A stretch of 16,056 nucleotides of DNA. Source: Ramicandelaber brevisporus. Lineage: Eukaryota > Kickxellomycota > Ramicandelaberales > Ramicandelaberaceae. Position 1 is the first letter of the stretch, and each line of letters begins with the position of its first letter. The notes beneath the pieces were generated by a model that saw only the letters and a program-made list of their open reading frames with translations, had not been told where the DNA came from and searched no databases. The stretch lies in NCBI GenBank assembly GCA_025201865.1, contig MU602696.1, forward strand, positions 71,504-87,559, given 5' to 3'. This document shows positions 7,464-14,936 of this stretch, piece after piece. The translations under genes and the position numbers were made by a program.

Positions 7464-9494
7464 TCAAGGAGCGGATAGAGTAATGTGCCAGTTAGCCCAC
7501 GATTCAAGTGTCTTGTCATCAGTAAAATCATAGCGCCACAAGTACCCACCTTCGCCACCTGCAATGATACTCTCGCCATTTGCACTCATTGCGCAGCTAT
7601 GCAGTGGCCGATTCGAACGGCGATGGCGTAACTCCACAATACTTTTACCGCTGTGCAGTGACACAACCACAATTGCACCAGTGGCAATTCCAAACACTGC
7701 AAACTCACCATCCGAAGACATGTGGAAATGAGATGGATATCCACGCTTGGAGCGATACAATGAATTAATCGCGCCATACTGGATACGGTTTTGACGCTGC
7801 TGGCTGTCATCTCTACCGTCGACGGCAGCAGCTGTGCCAGAGGACTCACTAGTGCGAGGAACTTTGAACGAGCGAATGATTGTTCCATCCAGCAAGGAGA
7901 TGATGTGACCACGGCCGTTTGAAGTGGTGGCAAATACAGTCACAGCATCAATGAGCTGCAATCCATTGATCCACGGATTTGGAGAAGAATCCATCAGCGC
8001 ACCCAATCCGCCTCCGCCGGCTTTAGAATCTGGAATCGCAATGGTTCTCTTTGCAGTTTCGATACGCTTCATGGCAGGATTTGACAACAGCACCTCCACT
8101 GGTGTCGACAATAACTCAGATGATGACCGCACGGTTGTGTATTCTGCAAGCTCAGTCTTTAATCCACCTACAATGATTGAGTTTCCATCAGGTGAGAATC
8201 TAATTATGCTGGATTTGGCGTCAGGAATGATTGCATAGCAAACTATATCGACGAAGATATCAGTCTCAAGCCCGTTATTATGATGGATAATTGACCATAA
8301 TCTGATTGTTCCATCAATGGAGGATGTTGCGAATACATTTGGATCAGTTGGATGCGGTTCAATGTGAATGATTTCCTTCTCATGATAGTGATCCTTATTA
8401 ATGATCAATATATCCTCTGGGTCAGTCTCACTGTTATCCATTTCAGCTGTGGATTCGGCGCGACCAATTTGACGCGACCAAGCCAAACTCAGCAACGCCA
8501 ATGAACCAGTAGATGTTCCAACAATTAACATTACATCCTCATTCCCACTGTTGCTTCCAGTCAACCACGCAATTGCTGTGGCCACAATCTTTTCATTCCC
8601 GCTCGGCTGCAAGTGGAATTGAGACACAATATCCAAATGATCGCCACAATGGCCATTATCATAGACTGTAACTTGCCCGGCACCTGCAGTTGCAACAAGG
8701 TTGGATGTATCCCACACTGGTCGCTCGGGAGGTGCACTTCCACCAGTTTGTGCATTACCACTCAAATTCTTCTTTTGTCCATCGCTTCCATAATAACGGC
8801 CGTCAAATGACATGCCCAATCGAACACCAGAGGAACCAGTGCGACGGTGTCCACCACCACCACTGCCACTGCCACCACTGCTACTACCGACTGCTGATGT
8901 GGAAATGCCAGACGAGCGCTCAAACAGCAAGCGTTGCTGGAGACGGCGATCAACACAGAATGAAACGAGATTGACATCTGTATTGTGATTCTCGCGAATA
9001 ATGCGCCGAAGTCTAAAATTGCCAAAGCGCTGAGCTGGTGTCATCGTTGCAACTGGTGCTGCCGGACCAATGTCTGGCACGGGAGATGCGGAGGTTGAAA
9101 TGGTGGAGGAGTCTAAAGCGGCAATGTCGCTGGCACGAGCTTCGTTCAGCATCTTTTCGGCAGCATTCAGCCAGCCTGAATCACTCTCGTCATCAACATC
9201 ATTACTGTCGCCGCTGGTGTCCTTGGCCTTACCCTTGCCCTTGTTTTTAACTTGAATCGTATCAATATCCATGGCATCGTATGCATCGTCATCAACGCCG
9301 TCCGCAGCAATAGCAGTGTCGTCAGTGGTAGTAGTGAAGTTGTCAACAGCACTCGCCTTTGCAGATGACGGTGGAAAGTGCGGCGAAACAGTCAAGATAG
9401 TGGCCGAACTGTCACCACCAGCACCAGCACCATTGGCGTCAGCGATCTTAGCCTTTTTGCGAGCCTGTATGTCAAGATCAGTGGTAGTAGTCAT
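7464..9494 (-). CDS. EED/ESC-like WD40 protein, candidate PRC2 subunit
   Basis: This is a 676-residue WD40 propeller protein. The ATG at 9494 is preferred; the frame stays open further upstream, but only with TTG at 9560 and a poly-Leu stretch from a repeat. Residues 1 to about 150 are disordered and acidic, with a basic ARKKAK patch. The propeller matches the order of EED/ESC/FIE blades as I remember them: RENHNTDVNLVSF (about 167-179), NLVATAGAGQVTVYD (Y278), an AIAWL...LIVGTSTGSLALL strand, PHPTDPNVFATSSIDGTIRLW, a region ending LLDGTIIRSF, and a final blade with LRHRRSNRPLHSC then YLWRYD (W653). EED is the H3K27me3 reader and scaffold of PRC2. A Gly/Ser-rich insertion of about 80 residues separates the first two blades. 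The expected aromatic-cage positions seem only partly kept: Y278 fits, but the other two align to non-aromatic residues. It could instead be an unrelated WD40 scaffold. Confidence 0.6.
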   Translation of the reverse strand: MTTTTDLDIQARKKAKIADANGAGAGGDSSATILTVSPHFPPSSAKASAVDNFTTTTDDTAIAADGVDDDAYDAMDIDTIQVKNKGKGKAKDTSGDSNDVDDESDSGWLNAAEKMLNEARASDIAALDSSTISTSASPVPDIGPAAPVATMTPAQRFGNFRLRRIIRENHNTDVNLVSFCVDRRLQQRLLFERSSGISTSAVGSSSGGSGSGGGGHRRTGSSGVRLGMSFDGRYYGSDGQKKNLSGNAQTGGSAPPERPVWDTSNLVATAGAGQVTVYDNGHCGDHLDIVSQFHLQPSGNEKIVATAIAWLTGSNSGNEDVMLIVGTSTGSLALLSLAWSRQIGRAESTAEMDNSETDPEDILIINKDHYHEKEIIHIEPHPTDPNVFATSSIDGTIRLWSIIHHNNGLETDIFVDIVCYAIIPDAKSSIIRFSPDGNSIIVGGLKTELAEYTTVRSSSELLSTPVEVLLSNPAMKRIETAKRTIAIPDSKAGGGGLGALMDSSPNPWINGLQLIDAVTVFATTSNGRGHIISLLDGTIIRSFKVPRTSESSGTAAAVDGRDDSQQRQNRIQYGAINSLYRSKRGYPSHFHMSSDGEFAVFGIATGAIVVVSLHSGKSIVELRHRRSNRPLHSCAMSANGESIIAGGEGGYLWRYDFTDDKTLESWANWHITLSAP

Positions 9495-9530
9495 CGTCAA
9501 CAACAACAACAACAGCAATAACAAGAAAAG
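9495..9530 (+). repeat. CAA trinucleotide repeat just upstream of the WD40 gene
   Basis: On the plus strand this is a CAA-rich tract; in the mRNA sense of the WD40 gene it is GTT/TTG-rich and lies immediately before the ATG. Read in frame it would encode poly-Leu, which is why the frame appears to extend upstream to a TTG at 9560. Confidence 0.6.
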
Positions 9531-9727
9531 ATAAACAAAAAAGCAGACAAAAATAAACAAACAAGAGCTGCCTCGACCAAAAATTAGTAAAAAAAAAAGA
9601 GATTACCAACTTGAACTCTCATTCAACAATTACAAACACTACCAAACTGGTAGAAGATAGTGACAAATGAGTAGAGTAAGTTAAAAGAAAAACTAAAGTT
9701 AAACGAGTTATTTGTTTTCATTTTAGT

Positions 9728-11359
9728 TTAGTTTGTATCATTTTCTTCTTCATCGTCGTCATCCATCCAGCACATCAGAAGTGGATCGTCTGCGATAACT
9801 GGATGCAAGTTGTGCAAATCGCTCCAGAGCTCATTCTCCTTTGCAGGTAACTTCTGATAGCATCTCTTCTCTTCCAAATGCTCAATCAATGCCTTGTTAT
9901 CAGCGACTTCAGTTCCGCACAAATAACACGTATTAAGTGCAGTTTGGCGACGCATATAGTTGATCAGCACAACCGTCTTGTGGAAGTTCAGCTTGTTTTC
10001 TTTCCTTAAGGCTGGTAAATCAAACTTGTGCTCTGTCTTCATGTGTTCAATGATAGCCTCAGTCGATGGTGCATTGGCATCTCCAAACAGGCACTGAGAC
10101 GGACCCAATCCATCGTCATCTTCAACCCAATCATCCCATTCCGCATCGTCTCCACCTCCATATCCAACCAAACTCAGCATGCTTCCATTGCTAGCAATTG
10201 TAACTGGCGTACGCAATTCGTTATCATAGTCATCCACCAGCGCCTCATTTTCGCGAGCACGCTCTTCCCAGCTAATACCTGGTTCCAAATAATTTGCAAC
10301 ATAGAACCGATCGTATTCACGGTTATGTCCACTGATCTTGAAGTGTCTCTTTTTGCGCATATGCTTGCGCAGCACTGTAGCCGTAGAGAATGCCTTTTCG
10401 CAGAATACGCAGCAGCGCTTGTCCGTTAGCTTTGAGCGCAAAATGGAGAGGAATTCGTCAACAAACACAAGGTTGTCAGAGAGGCCAATGTTGAAGCCGT
10501 GGTCGTCAAACATGTGGCGGAATAGGTGAGTGCGATCAGGGCAGGTGATGCTGCAGAAGAGGCAGTCGTGGGGCTCGAGAGCAGACGAGTGGCGCTCAGC
10601 ATTCTGGAGATCGAGGATTTGCTTGAGCTTGGCAGTACACAAGTCTTCGCGCAGGGTCTTGTCATCTGGGCACAAATCTGGGTTAACGGAGACGAATGGG
10701 CCAGAAAGCGAGAGAGATGCCATGGCGTCTGTAGCGTCGGGCTGAGATGCTGGCTGAGTGGCACCAGCAGCAATCCAGTCACTATTGTGCTGAGTAATGC
10801 GAGTTGCCCAGGCGTTTAGATAGGACTGAAGCACAAACACCATGTGGTGGAGATTGATGAATTGAACAGCATGGACACTGTGAAGATGTGAGATGAGCTG
10901 GTTCGGTGTAGTCAACAACACTGCAGATGTATCATCATCACCCTGCTTGCTGCTACAATCGCCAAATGGACATTTGATATCGAGAACCACTGGTGGGAAT
11001 GCAGCCGCTTCCGGGTCATCAATGCCATCGTCTTCCTCATCCTCTTCGCCATCATCAGCATCATCCTCATCATTCTCACCGTCACGGGTGCTATCTCTGG
11101 CTGTAGTAGTAGTAGCAACTGATGGCGGCGGTGGGATCTGGTTCGGACGCACCAAGCCACCAAGAACGCTGCGGCCGACACTGCGACTGCGGGATTGGCT
11201 GCGGTCATAACCACTTTGGCCTCCACGCTGCTGAGATCCATCACGGCTGTCAGTAGCCAGAGGACTTGGGCGATGGCCACCCCGACCAAAACCGCCTCGA
11301 GCTGATCTGCTGCTGCTGTTGCTGTTGCTGTTGCTAGTTGAATCTTCTTGCGGTTGCAT
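9728..11359 (-). CDS. ZNF277-like C2H2 zinc-finger protein
   Basis: This 543-residue protein belongs to the ZNF277 branch of the zf-C2H2_2 group. Residues 1-75 are S/R/G-rich with RGG-like motifs, and 90-116 are acidic. Zinc fingers follow: C130/C135/H158/H163; C266/C269/H282/H287; C317/C320/H333/H339; a degenerate finger at 423-444 in which the second Cys is missing (CLFGDAN) while H439 and H444 remain; and C478/C481/H494/C500. Family landmarks include VLRKHMRKKRHFKI, YDRFYVANYLEPG, VLINYMRRQ and CYLCGTEV, then ELWSDL and an acidic end. Animal ZNF277 binds the ribosomal protein uS5/RPS2, and the mouse protein has been linked to Polycomb repression; the fungal role is not established. The start at 11359 is the first ATG and lies in a short A/T-rich leader. 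The gene is 233 bases upstream of the WD40 gene on the same strand. Confidence 0.85.
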   Translation of the reverse strand: MQPQEDSTSNSNSNSSSRSARGGFGRGGHRPSPLATDSRDGSQQRGGQSGYDRSQSRSRSVGRSVLGGLVRPNQIPPPPSVATTTTARDSTRDGENDEDDADDGEEDEEDDGIDDPEAAAFPPVVLDIKCPFGDCSSKQGDDDTSAVLLTTPNQLISHLHSVHAVQFINLHHMVFVLQSYLNAWATRITQHNSDWIAAGATQPASQPDATDAMASLSLSGPFVSVNPDLCPDDKTLREDLCTAKLKQILDLQNAERHSSALEPHDCLFCSITCPDRTHLFRHMFDDHGFNIGLSDNLVFVDEFLSILRSKLTDKRCCVFCEKAFSTATVLRKHMRKKRHFKISGHNREYDRFYVANYLEPGISWEERARENEALVDDYDNELRTPVTIASNGSMLSLVGYGGGDDAEWDDWVEDDDGLGPSQCLFGDANAPSTEAIIEHMKTEHKFDLPALRKENKLNFHKTVVLINYMRRQTALNTCYLCGTEVADNKALIEHLEEKRCYQKLPAKENELWSDLHNLHPVIADDPLLMCWMDDDDEEENDTN

Positions 11360-11691
11360 TTGTGTTCTTTTCGAGATTTATTTTTTTAAAAAGCGAGGAA
11401 GAAAAGAAAGAAGAAAAGGAGTAAACTGAAGCATAAAATGCATTACCCAACTGGGCATCTAACTTGAGGAAGAAGCGGATGAGTTATCGGGGGAGATTAA
11501 ATGAATGTACACTTCTTCAAGCTCGAGAAGAAAGCAACCATGGCTGCCACACTATCGTTGTTCAAGAACTTCTCAGAAAACTGTTTAATGAGTAATAATT
11601 TTACTCTCTCTTTAAATTATGCAACACTGTAGAGTTCCACCTTCACCATGTATCCATTAAAGTCTTAATCTTTCTCTCTTAAAGCGCGCTC
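11360..11691. other. Intergenic: ZNF277-like promoter and F-box gene 3' region
   Basis: This 332-base gap lies between two minus-strand genes. It is A/T-rich near 11380-11430 (upstream of the ZNF277-like ATG) and again near 11590-11680. I see no ORF, repeat or clear motif beyond A/T runs. Confidence 0.55.
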
Positions 11692-13101
11692 TTATTCCAT
11701 AATACTTTGACTTGCAAACACACTTTGAATAATGCGCACACTCGGATTCGCATGGTCACTCCGCGTCTTCAAATCATCCATTGACATGACACAGCCATTC
11801 ACTCCAAGTGACTCGAGATTTGGTGCTCCACAAAGGATAAAGTGTATCAACAGAAATGGTATATTCAGTTCACCATCTCGAGGTATATCAAACTCGAAGA
11901 TCAAGGATTTGAGGCTAGCAAGCTGCACCTGCGGATATTGAGTGGTATTGTATCCAAACTTGATAAGATCTCCAAGTATGAGATGCTCCAAACGAGGCAA
12001 AAGTGGGGCAATTGTCGTTATTTCCAAACGGAAAAAACAGCGTGAAAGTGTTAGGTGCTCCAGGTTCGGGATACGAGCTGCAACCGCCTCGAAATCGAAA
12101 TCATCTGAGCAGCAACAGAGATATAATTCTGTCAAGTTTGACCACGTATTGCTGCCGATGAGGCTGGAAATCCAAGTTTGATCTACTCTCTTAAGGGTGC
12201 AGAGATGCAGCTTCTTTAGTGCAGGCAGACGCTGTGGAGTGATGATATCTGGACCGATGCTGTAATCAACGAGACTGGTGCCATCCAGCTTCAAGAGCTC
12301 AAGCTGGGGGAAAATCAAACTGGTATCACCGCCAAATATAGAATCGAATACTTTGGCATCTGTGAAAGATATTCTTTTAAGCAGGAGCGCAAGCTTCGGC
12401 AGATGAGAAAGTGTAACAACAGGCCCGGATACGGATGTGATTATAAGTACGATCGAATCGAATGTCGTATCATCTACCAAGCCAAGAATCTCGTCCAAGA
12501 TGGACAGGTCGTCATCCTTTCTGGCGTATACATCCCATCCGACTTCCACTGGCTGTCCGGTTCGCTTGAGGCGCTGGGCCAGTTCCACTCCCTTTTCGAA
12601 ATCAGCACGAGTCCATTTGTCATATGCCAACGACATGTATAAGCGACGTAAATGAGGCAGCTCAGCATGCTCGAAAAGGCGGTACGCGTCGCCACCGAGA
12701 TGTAAATCGAGCTTAACAAGATTTGGCATCGAAATGGCAGATAGTTTGTGCATCGAAATGACAGACAGTTTGTGCATTTTCTTCAAAGCAACGGCGGCAA
12801 CGCGTATCAAGTGGCCGTACTTTTTCCAGGCAGATTTCGGAATAAGATTGGCATTCCAGTCTCCGAGATGGACTTCCAACCAGACTACACGAGAAAAGAC
12901 GTGGTGGAATACACTGTTCACGGCGAGCACCCTGAGAGCCTCCGAGCGTGTAAAGTACAAGGCGATTTCCTCGACCAGCTCCAGCGGCAGAGGAAAAAGA
13001 TTCCCGTCAACGACTGCTGCGGGCTTGTGCTCAGAGCGGAAGTGGCTGGTGAGTGAGTACCAGCCGCGGTGACCTTTGGACTTGAGCTTGTCGAGGAGCA
13101 T
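11692..13101 (-). CDS. F-box/leucine-rich-repeat protein
   Basis: This 469-residue protein is a likely substrate receptor of an SCF ubiquitin ligase. Residues about 36-76 are an F-box-like segment (LFPLPLELVEEIALYFTRSE followed by VNSVFHHVFSRVVWLEVHLG), with the expected LPxELxxEI start and the aromatic VWLEV end. The rest is a run of leucine-rich repeats without the strict CC consensus: NLVKLDLHLG, LPHLRRLYMSL, FPQLELLKLDG, LPALKKLHLCTL, WSNLTELYLCCC, IPNLEHLTLSRC, LPRLEHLILGD and APNLESLGVNGC. A 24-bp tandem duplication creates the neighbouring peptides MHKLSVIS and MHKLSAIS near residues 109-124. The ATG at 13101 is well placed before the F-box. Such genes form large, fast-evolving families in zygomycete-grade fungi. 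The target is unknown. Confidence 0.82.
   Translation of the reverse strand: MLLDKLKSKGHRGWYSLTSHFRSEHKPAAVVDGNLFPLPLELVEEIALYFTRSEALRVLAVNSVFHHVFSRVVWLEVHLGDWNANLIPKSAWKKYGHLIRVAAVALKKMHKLSVISMHKLSAISMPNLVKLDLHLGGDAYRLFEHAELPHLRRLYMSLAYDKWTRADFEKGVELAQRLKRTGQPVEVGWDVYARKDDDLSILDEILGLVDDTTFDSIVLIITSVSGPVVTLSHLPKLALLLKRISFTDAKVFDSIFGGDTSLIFPQLELLKLDGTSLVDYSIGPDIITPQRLPALKKLHLCTLKRVDQTWISSLIGSNTWSNLTELYLCCCSDDFDFEAVAARIPNLEHLTLSRCFFRLEITTIAPLLPRLEHLILGDLIKFGYNTTQYPQVQLASLKSLIFEFDIPRDGELNIPFLLIHFILCGAPNLESLGVNGCVMSMDDLKTRSDHANPSVRIIQSVFASQSIME
12727..12774 (-). repeat. 24-bp in-frame tandem duplication inside the F-box gene
   Basis: Two adjacent 24-base copies (12727-12750 and 12751-12774) differ at two positions. 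Being a multiple of three, the duplication adds eight residues and keeps the frame; one of the differences changes Val to Ala. Confidence 0.85.
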
Positions 13102-13126
13102 TGGTGTTAGCGTGCAGACTTCGAGG

Positions 13127-13174
13127 GTGAGTGAATGAATGAATGAGTGAGAGTGAGAGTGAGTGAGTGAGTGA
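13127..13174 (+). repeat. GAGT/GAAT tetranucleotide microsatellite in the F-box gene leader
   Basis: Units of GTGA/GAAT/GAGA run for about 48 bases, ending 26 bases upstream of the F-box ATG. In the mRNA sense the tract is a TCAC/TCAT repeat, consistent with the pyrimidine-rich leaders of this genome. If transcribed it is a large part of the 5' UTR. Confidence 0.75.
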
Positions 13175-13310
13175 AAAGGAAGAACAAGAGATAGAGTTGT
13201 GAACTGCAGCTGGCAGCTCTGTTATAGGTGCGTGAGAGGGGGATTCCGTGGCTTGCTTTTCACAGTAATGTTTGACTAAAGCCTCGTTTCTTCTTTCGAA
13301 GTGGAAAAGG

Positions 13311-13318
13311 TGACGTGG
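13311..13318 (+). promoter_or_regulatory. CRE-like ACGT element
   Basis: TGACGTGG matches the half-plus-core of ATF/CREB-type bZIP sites (TGACGT). It lies about 210 bases upstream of the F-box ATG. Single-motif evidence only. Confidence 0.25.
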
Positions 13319-13412
13319 CTTTCGTCTTTGTTCTTCTATTTTGGATGCCTGGCTTCCGCAGTCGAGATACACACCATTATTCTACATTCTCATTAACATA
13401 CGAAGATGTAGT

Positions 13413-13456
13413 GCCGGGTAGGAAACACTTCCTGCCAACTTTCCCGGCAGGAAGTG
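13413..13456. repeat. Perfect 11-bp inverted repeat with competing alternative stem
   Basis: CACTTCCTGCC (13426-13436) and GGCAGGAAGTG (13446-13456) are perfectly complementary across a 9-base loop. A second pairing, GCCGGG (13413-13418) with CCCGGC (13443-13448), overlaps the right arm and is mutually exclusive with the first stem. It sits between the pseudoprotease stop (about 140 bases) and the F-box ATG (about 310 bases). It could be a dyad binding site or an RNA hairpin. Confidence 0.7.
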
Positions 13457-13597
13457 CCAAGCGACCTGGTATGCCAAACCAAATAAGTATTCTCTACAGA
13501 ATTAAAGGGACAAAAGAGGCGAAGAGAAGAGAGAGCTTAGAATTGAACGACACTAACAGCGGCGACTCCATATAAACGGTTCGCCGTCTATTTTTAT

Positions 13598-14740
13598 TCA
13601 ATTTGATCTGAAGCGAGGTGAGTACGGAGGAGGCGGCTCGTCAACGACCTGTGAAACATGTGGGGCTGGCACAGGGTGTGGCCGGGGTTGATACTGAGCA
13701 AAATACTCTGGATCATGATGATGATGGGTTGGTTTGGGTTCCTCAGACATTGTGGCCAATTCAACTTGCTGAGGAATTGCTCTTGCACGCTGTCTCCTCT
13801 TGTATCTCACCCATAAAAACACACCAATTAGGACAAAAAGCAGTGCCATACCTACCGGGACGCCAATTTTCACACCGTTTATAGAGCTGGCTTTTTGAGA
13901 GTCAATGTCTAGGCCATTATCAAACGATGGGTTGCCAGTTGCTTCTGCGATGACCTTGCCCAAGAACCACGGTTGAGACCAAACACTATTAAAGTCCGTT
14001 GTTCCATTCAAGGTATAACAATTACCTGTTGCAGCCATACCAGCGACAGCCCAGGTACTATTGTCGATTTTCTTCAACAACATCGGGGATTGTGTTTCGA
14101 GACAGTTATCGTTTGGTCCAGGAACATTTGTGCACATCAAGAATCCATTCTTGTGGTTGGTGTACTCCATATACTCAAGCTGCCATGCCTTTTTGCAGAT
14201 TTCGTCTGATACCACGACTGTTTTATTACCAGTCAGTCGCCATATGGCTTTGTCCAACGAAAAGCCATTTGTCATATTCCAGTGCAGTGTCATAAACTCA
14301 TCACCATCGTTGATCGCAGTTGCGTTCATCAAAACTACTCGGGGGCTGCTGGGTGGTAAAGAGAATGGTGGATCGACTGTGATGATGGCCGGCCCCATGC
14401 TAACTGGAAGTAACTTTGAGAGCCCTTTGATAGCAGTCGGGTATCGCCAACCGGTGGTGTTGTGGGCAAAAGTGCTTACGCCATCGAGAATCCTCAGCGA
14501 AGTGCTGTTGAGAGGCTCGTCATTTCCGAAGAAATTAAATGCACAGTCGCCGTTGGTTAGAACGGATCTCTCGGTTAGGATTACTCCAACACAGGTGCGA
14601 AGGCCTTTGCTCTCCAAGGCGACAACAAATGGGAGATCGGATGACGAAGGGAGCCACTCGCCAGGCACTTGGGAGAACACAGCACTGGCGAGCAGCGCGA
14701 CTGCAAGTATCAGAGCGGCCGAGAAAAGTTGTATTTGCAT
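13598..14740 (-). CDS. Membrane-anchored S1-fold pseudoprotease with PPxY tail
   Basis: This 380-residue type I membrane protein has a trypsin-like ectodomain that has lost its catalytic residues. The ATG at 14740 begins a clear signal peptide (about 1-23, LFSAALILAVALLASAVFS); an ATG at 14914 is in frame but would place this peptide 58 residues in. Trypsin-fold cysteines persist as C50/C66, C182/C203 and C213/C241. At the triad positions TAGHC has become TNGDC (His to D65), the NDIALL site reads GPAIIT (Asp to P117) and GDSGGP has become ETQSPM (Ser to Q217). Seven N-glycosylation sequons occur (N78, N94, N139, N155, N172, N227, N245). A transmembrane helix at about 293-311 is followed by a basic stop-transfer RYKRRQRAR and a proline-rich cytoplasmic tail with HHHH (339-342) and PPPPY (369-373), a WW-domain ligand of the kind bound by Rsp5/Nedd4. 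Family membership rests on the disulfide pattern and strand order. A non-enzymatic receptor or sensor role is inferred. Confidence 0.82.
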   Translation of the reverse strand: MQIQLFSAALILAVALLASAVFSQVPGEWLPSSSDLPFVVALESKGLRTCVGVILTERSVLTNGDCAFNFFGNDEPLNSTSLRILDGVSTFAHNTTGWRYPTAIKGLSKLLPVSMGPAIITVDPPFSLPPSSPRVVLMNATAINDGDEFMTLHWNMTNGFSLDKAIWRLTGNKTVVVSDEICKKAWQLEYMEYTNHKNGFLMCTNVPGPNDNCLETQSPMLLKKIDNSTWAVAGMAATGNCYTLNGTTDFNSVWSQPWFLGKVIAEATGNPSFDNGLDIDSQKASSINGVKIGVPVGMALLFVLIGVFLWVRYKRRQRARAIPQQVELATMSEEPKPTHHHHDPEYFAQYQPRPHPVPAPHVSQVVDEPPPPYSPRFRSN

Positions 14741-14741
14741 T

Positions 14742-14785
14742 TGTGCGTTGTTGTTGAAGTTGTTGCTGTTGATGATGTTGTTCGT
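14742..14785 (-). promoter_or_regulatory. CAA-rich 5' leader of the pseudoprotease gene
   Basis: In mRNA sense the bases immediately before the ATG are CAA/CAT-rich and nearly free of G. Unstructured CAA-rich leaders favour ribosome scanning. Read in frame it would give an Asn-rich peptide (NSNNFNNNAQ), which argues that it is leader and not coding. Confidence 0.4.
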
Positions 14786-14936
14786 GTTCGGACTTGTGAG
14801 TGTTTTGTGGGAAAAGAGGAGACACTGCCTCACACTAAAATCGGAGTTTGTGGGAAGTGCGAGGCTCAGCATTGTGACACAGATGTCAGTATTGGAGGGG
14901 AGAACTGGGCTCATCAATCTGGTAATGATGTTATCA

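Larger units (their letters stand above)
13102..13597. other. Intergenic: F-box gene promoter/leader and pseudoprotease 3' region
   Basis: This 496-base gap lies between two minus-strand genes. It contains a GAGT/GAAT microsatellite (13127-13174), a CRE-like TGACGTGG (13311-13318), a strong inverted repeat (13413-13456) and a small 6-bp stem with a 15-base loop (13560-13586) just after the pseudoprotease stop. The 86-codon plus-strand frame at 13315 starts with GTG and has no family signal. Confidence 0.6.

Noticed and set aside
13315-13575. 86-codon plus-strand ORF between the F-box and pseudoprotease genes
   Set aside because: It starts with GTG, spans the inverted repeat, and has no family signal.
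14741-14917. 59-residue N-terminal extension of the pseudoprotease
   Set aside because: It would bury the signal peptide internally; the extension is Asn-rich from a CAA-type repeat. An ATG at 14914 does exist, so it is not fully excluded.
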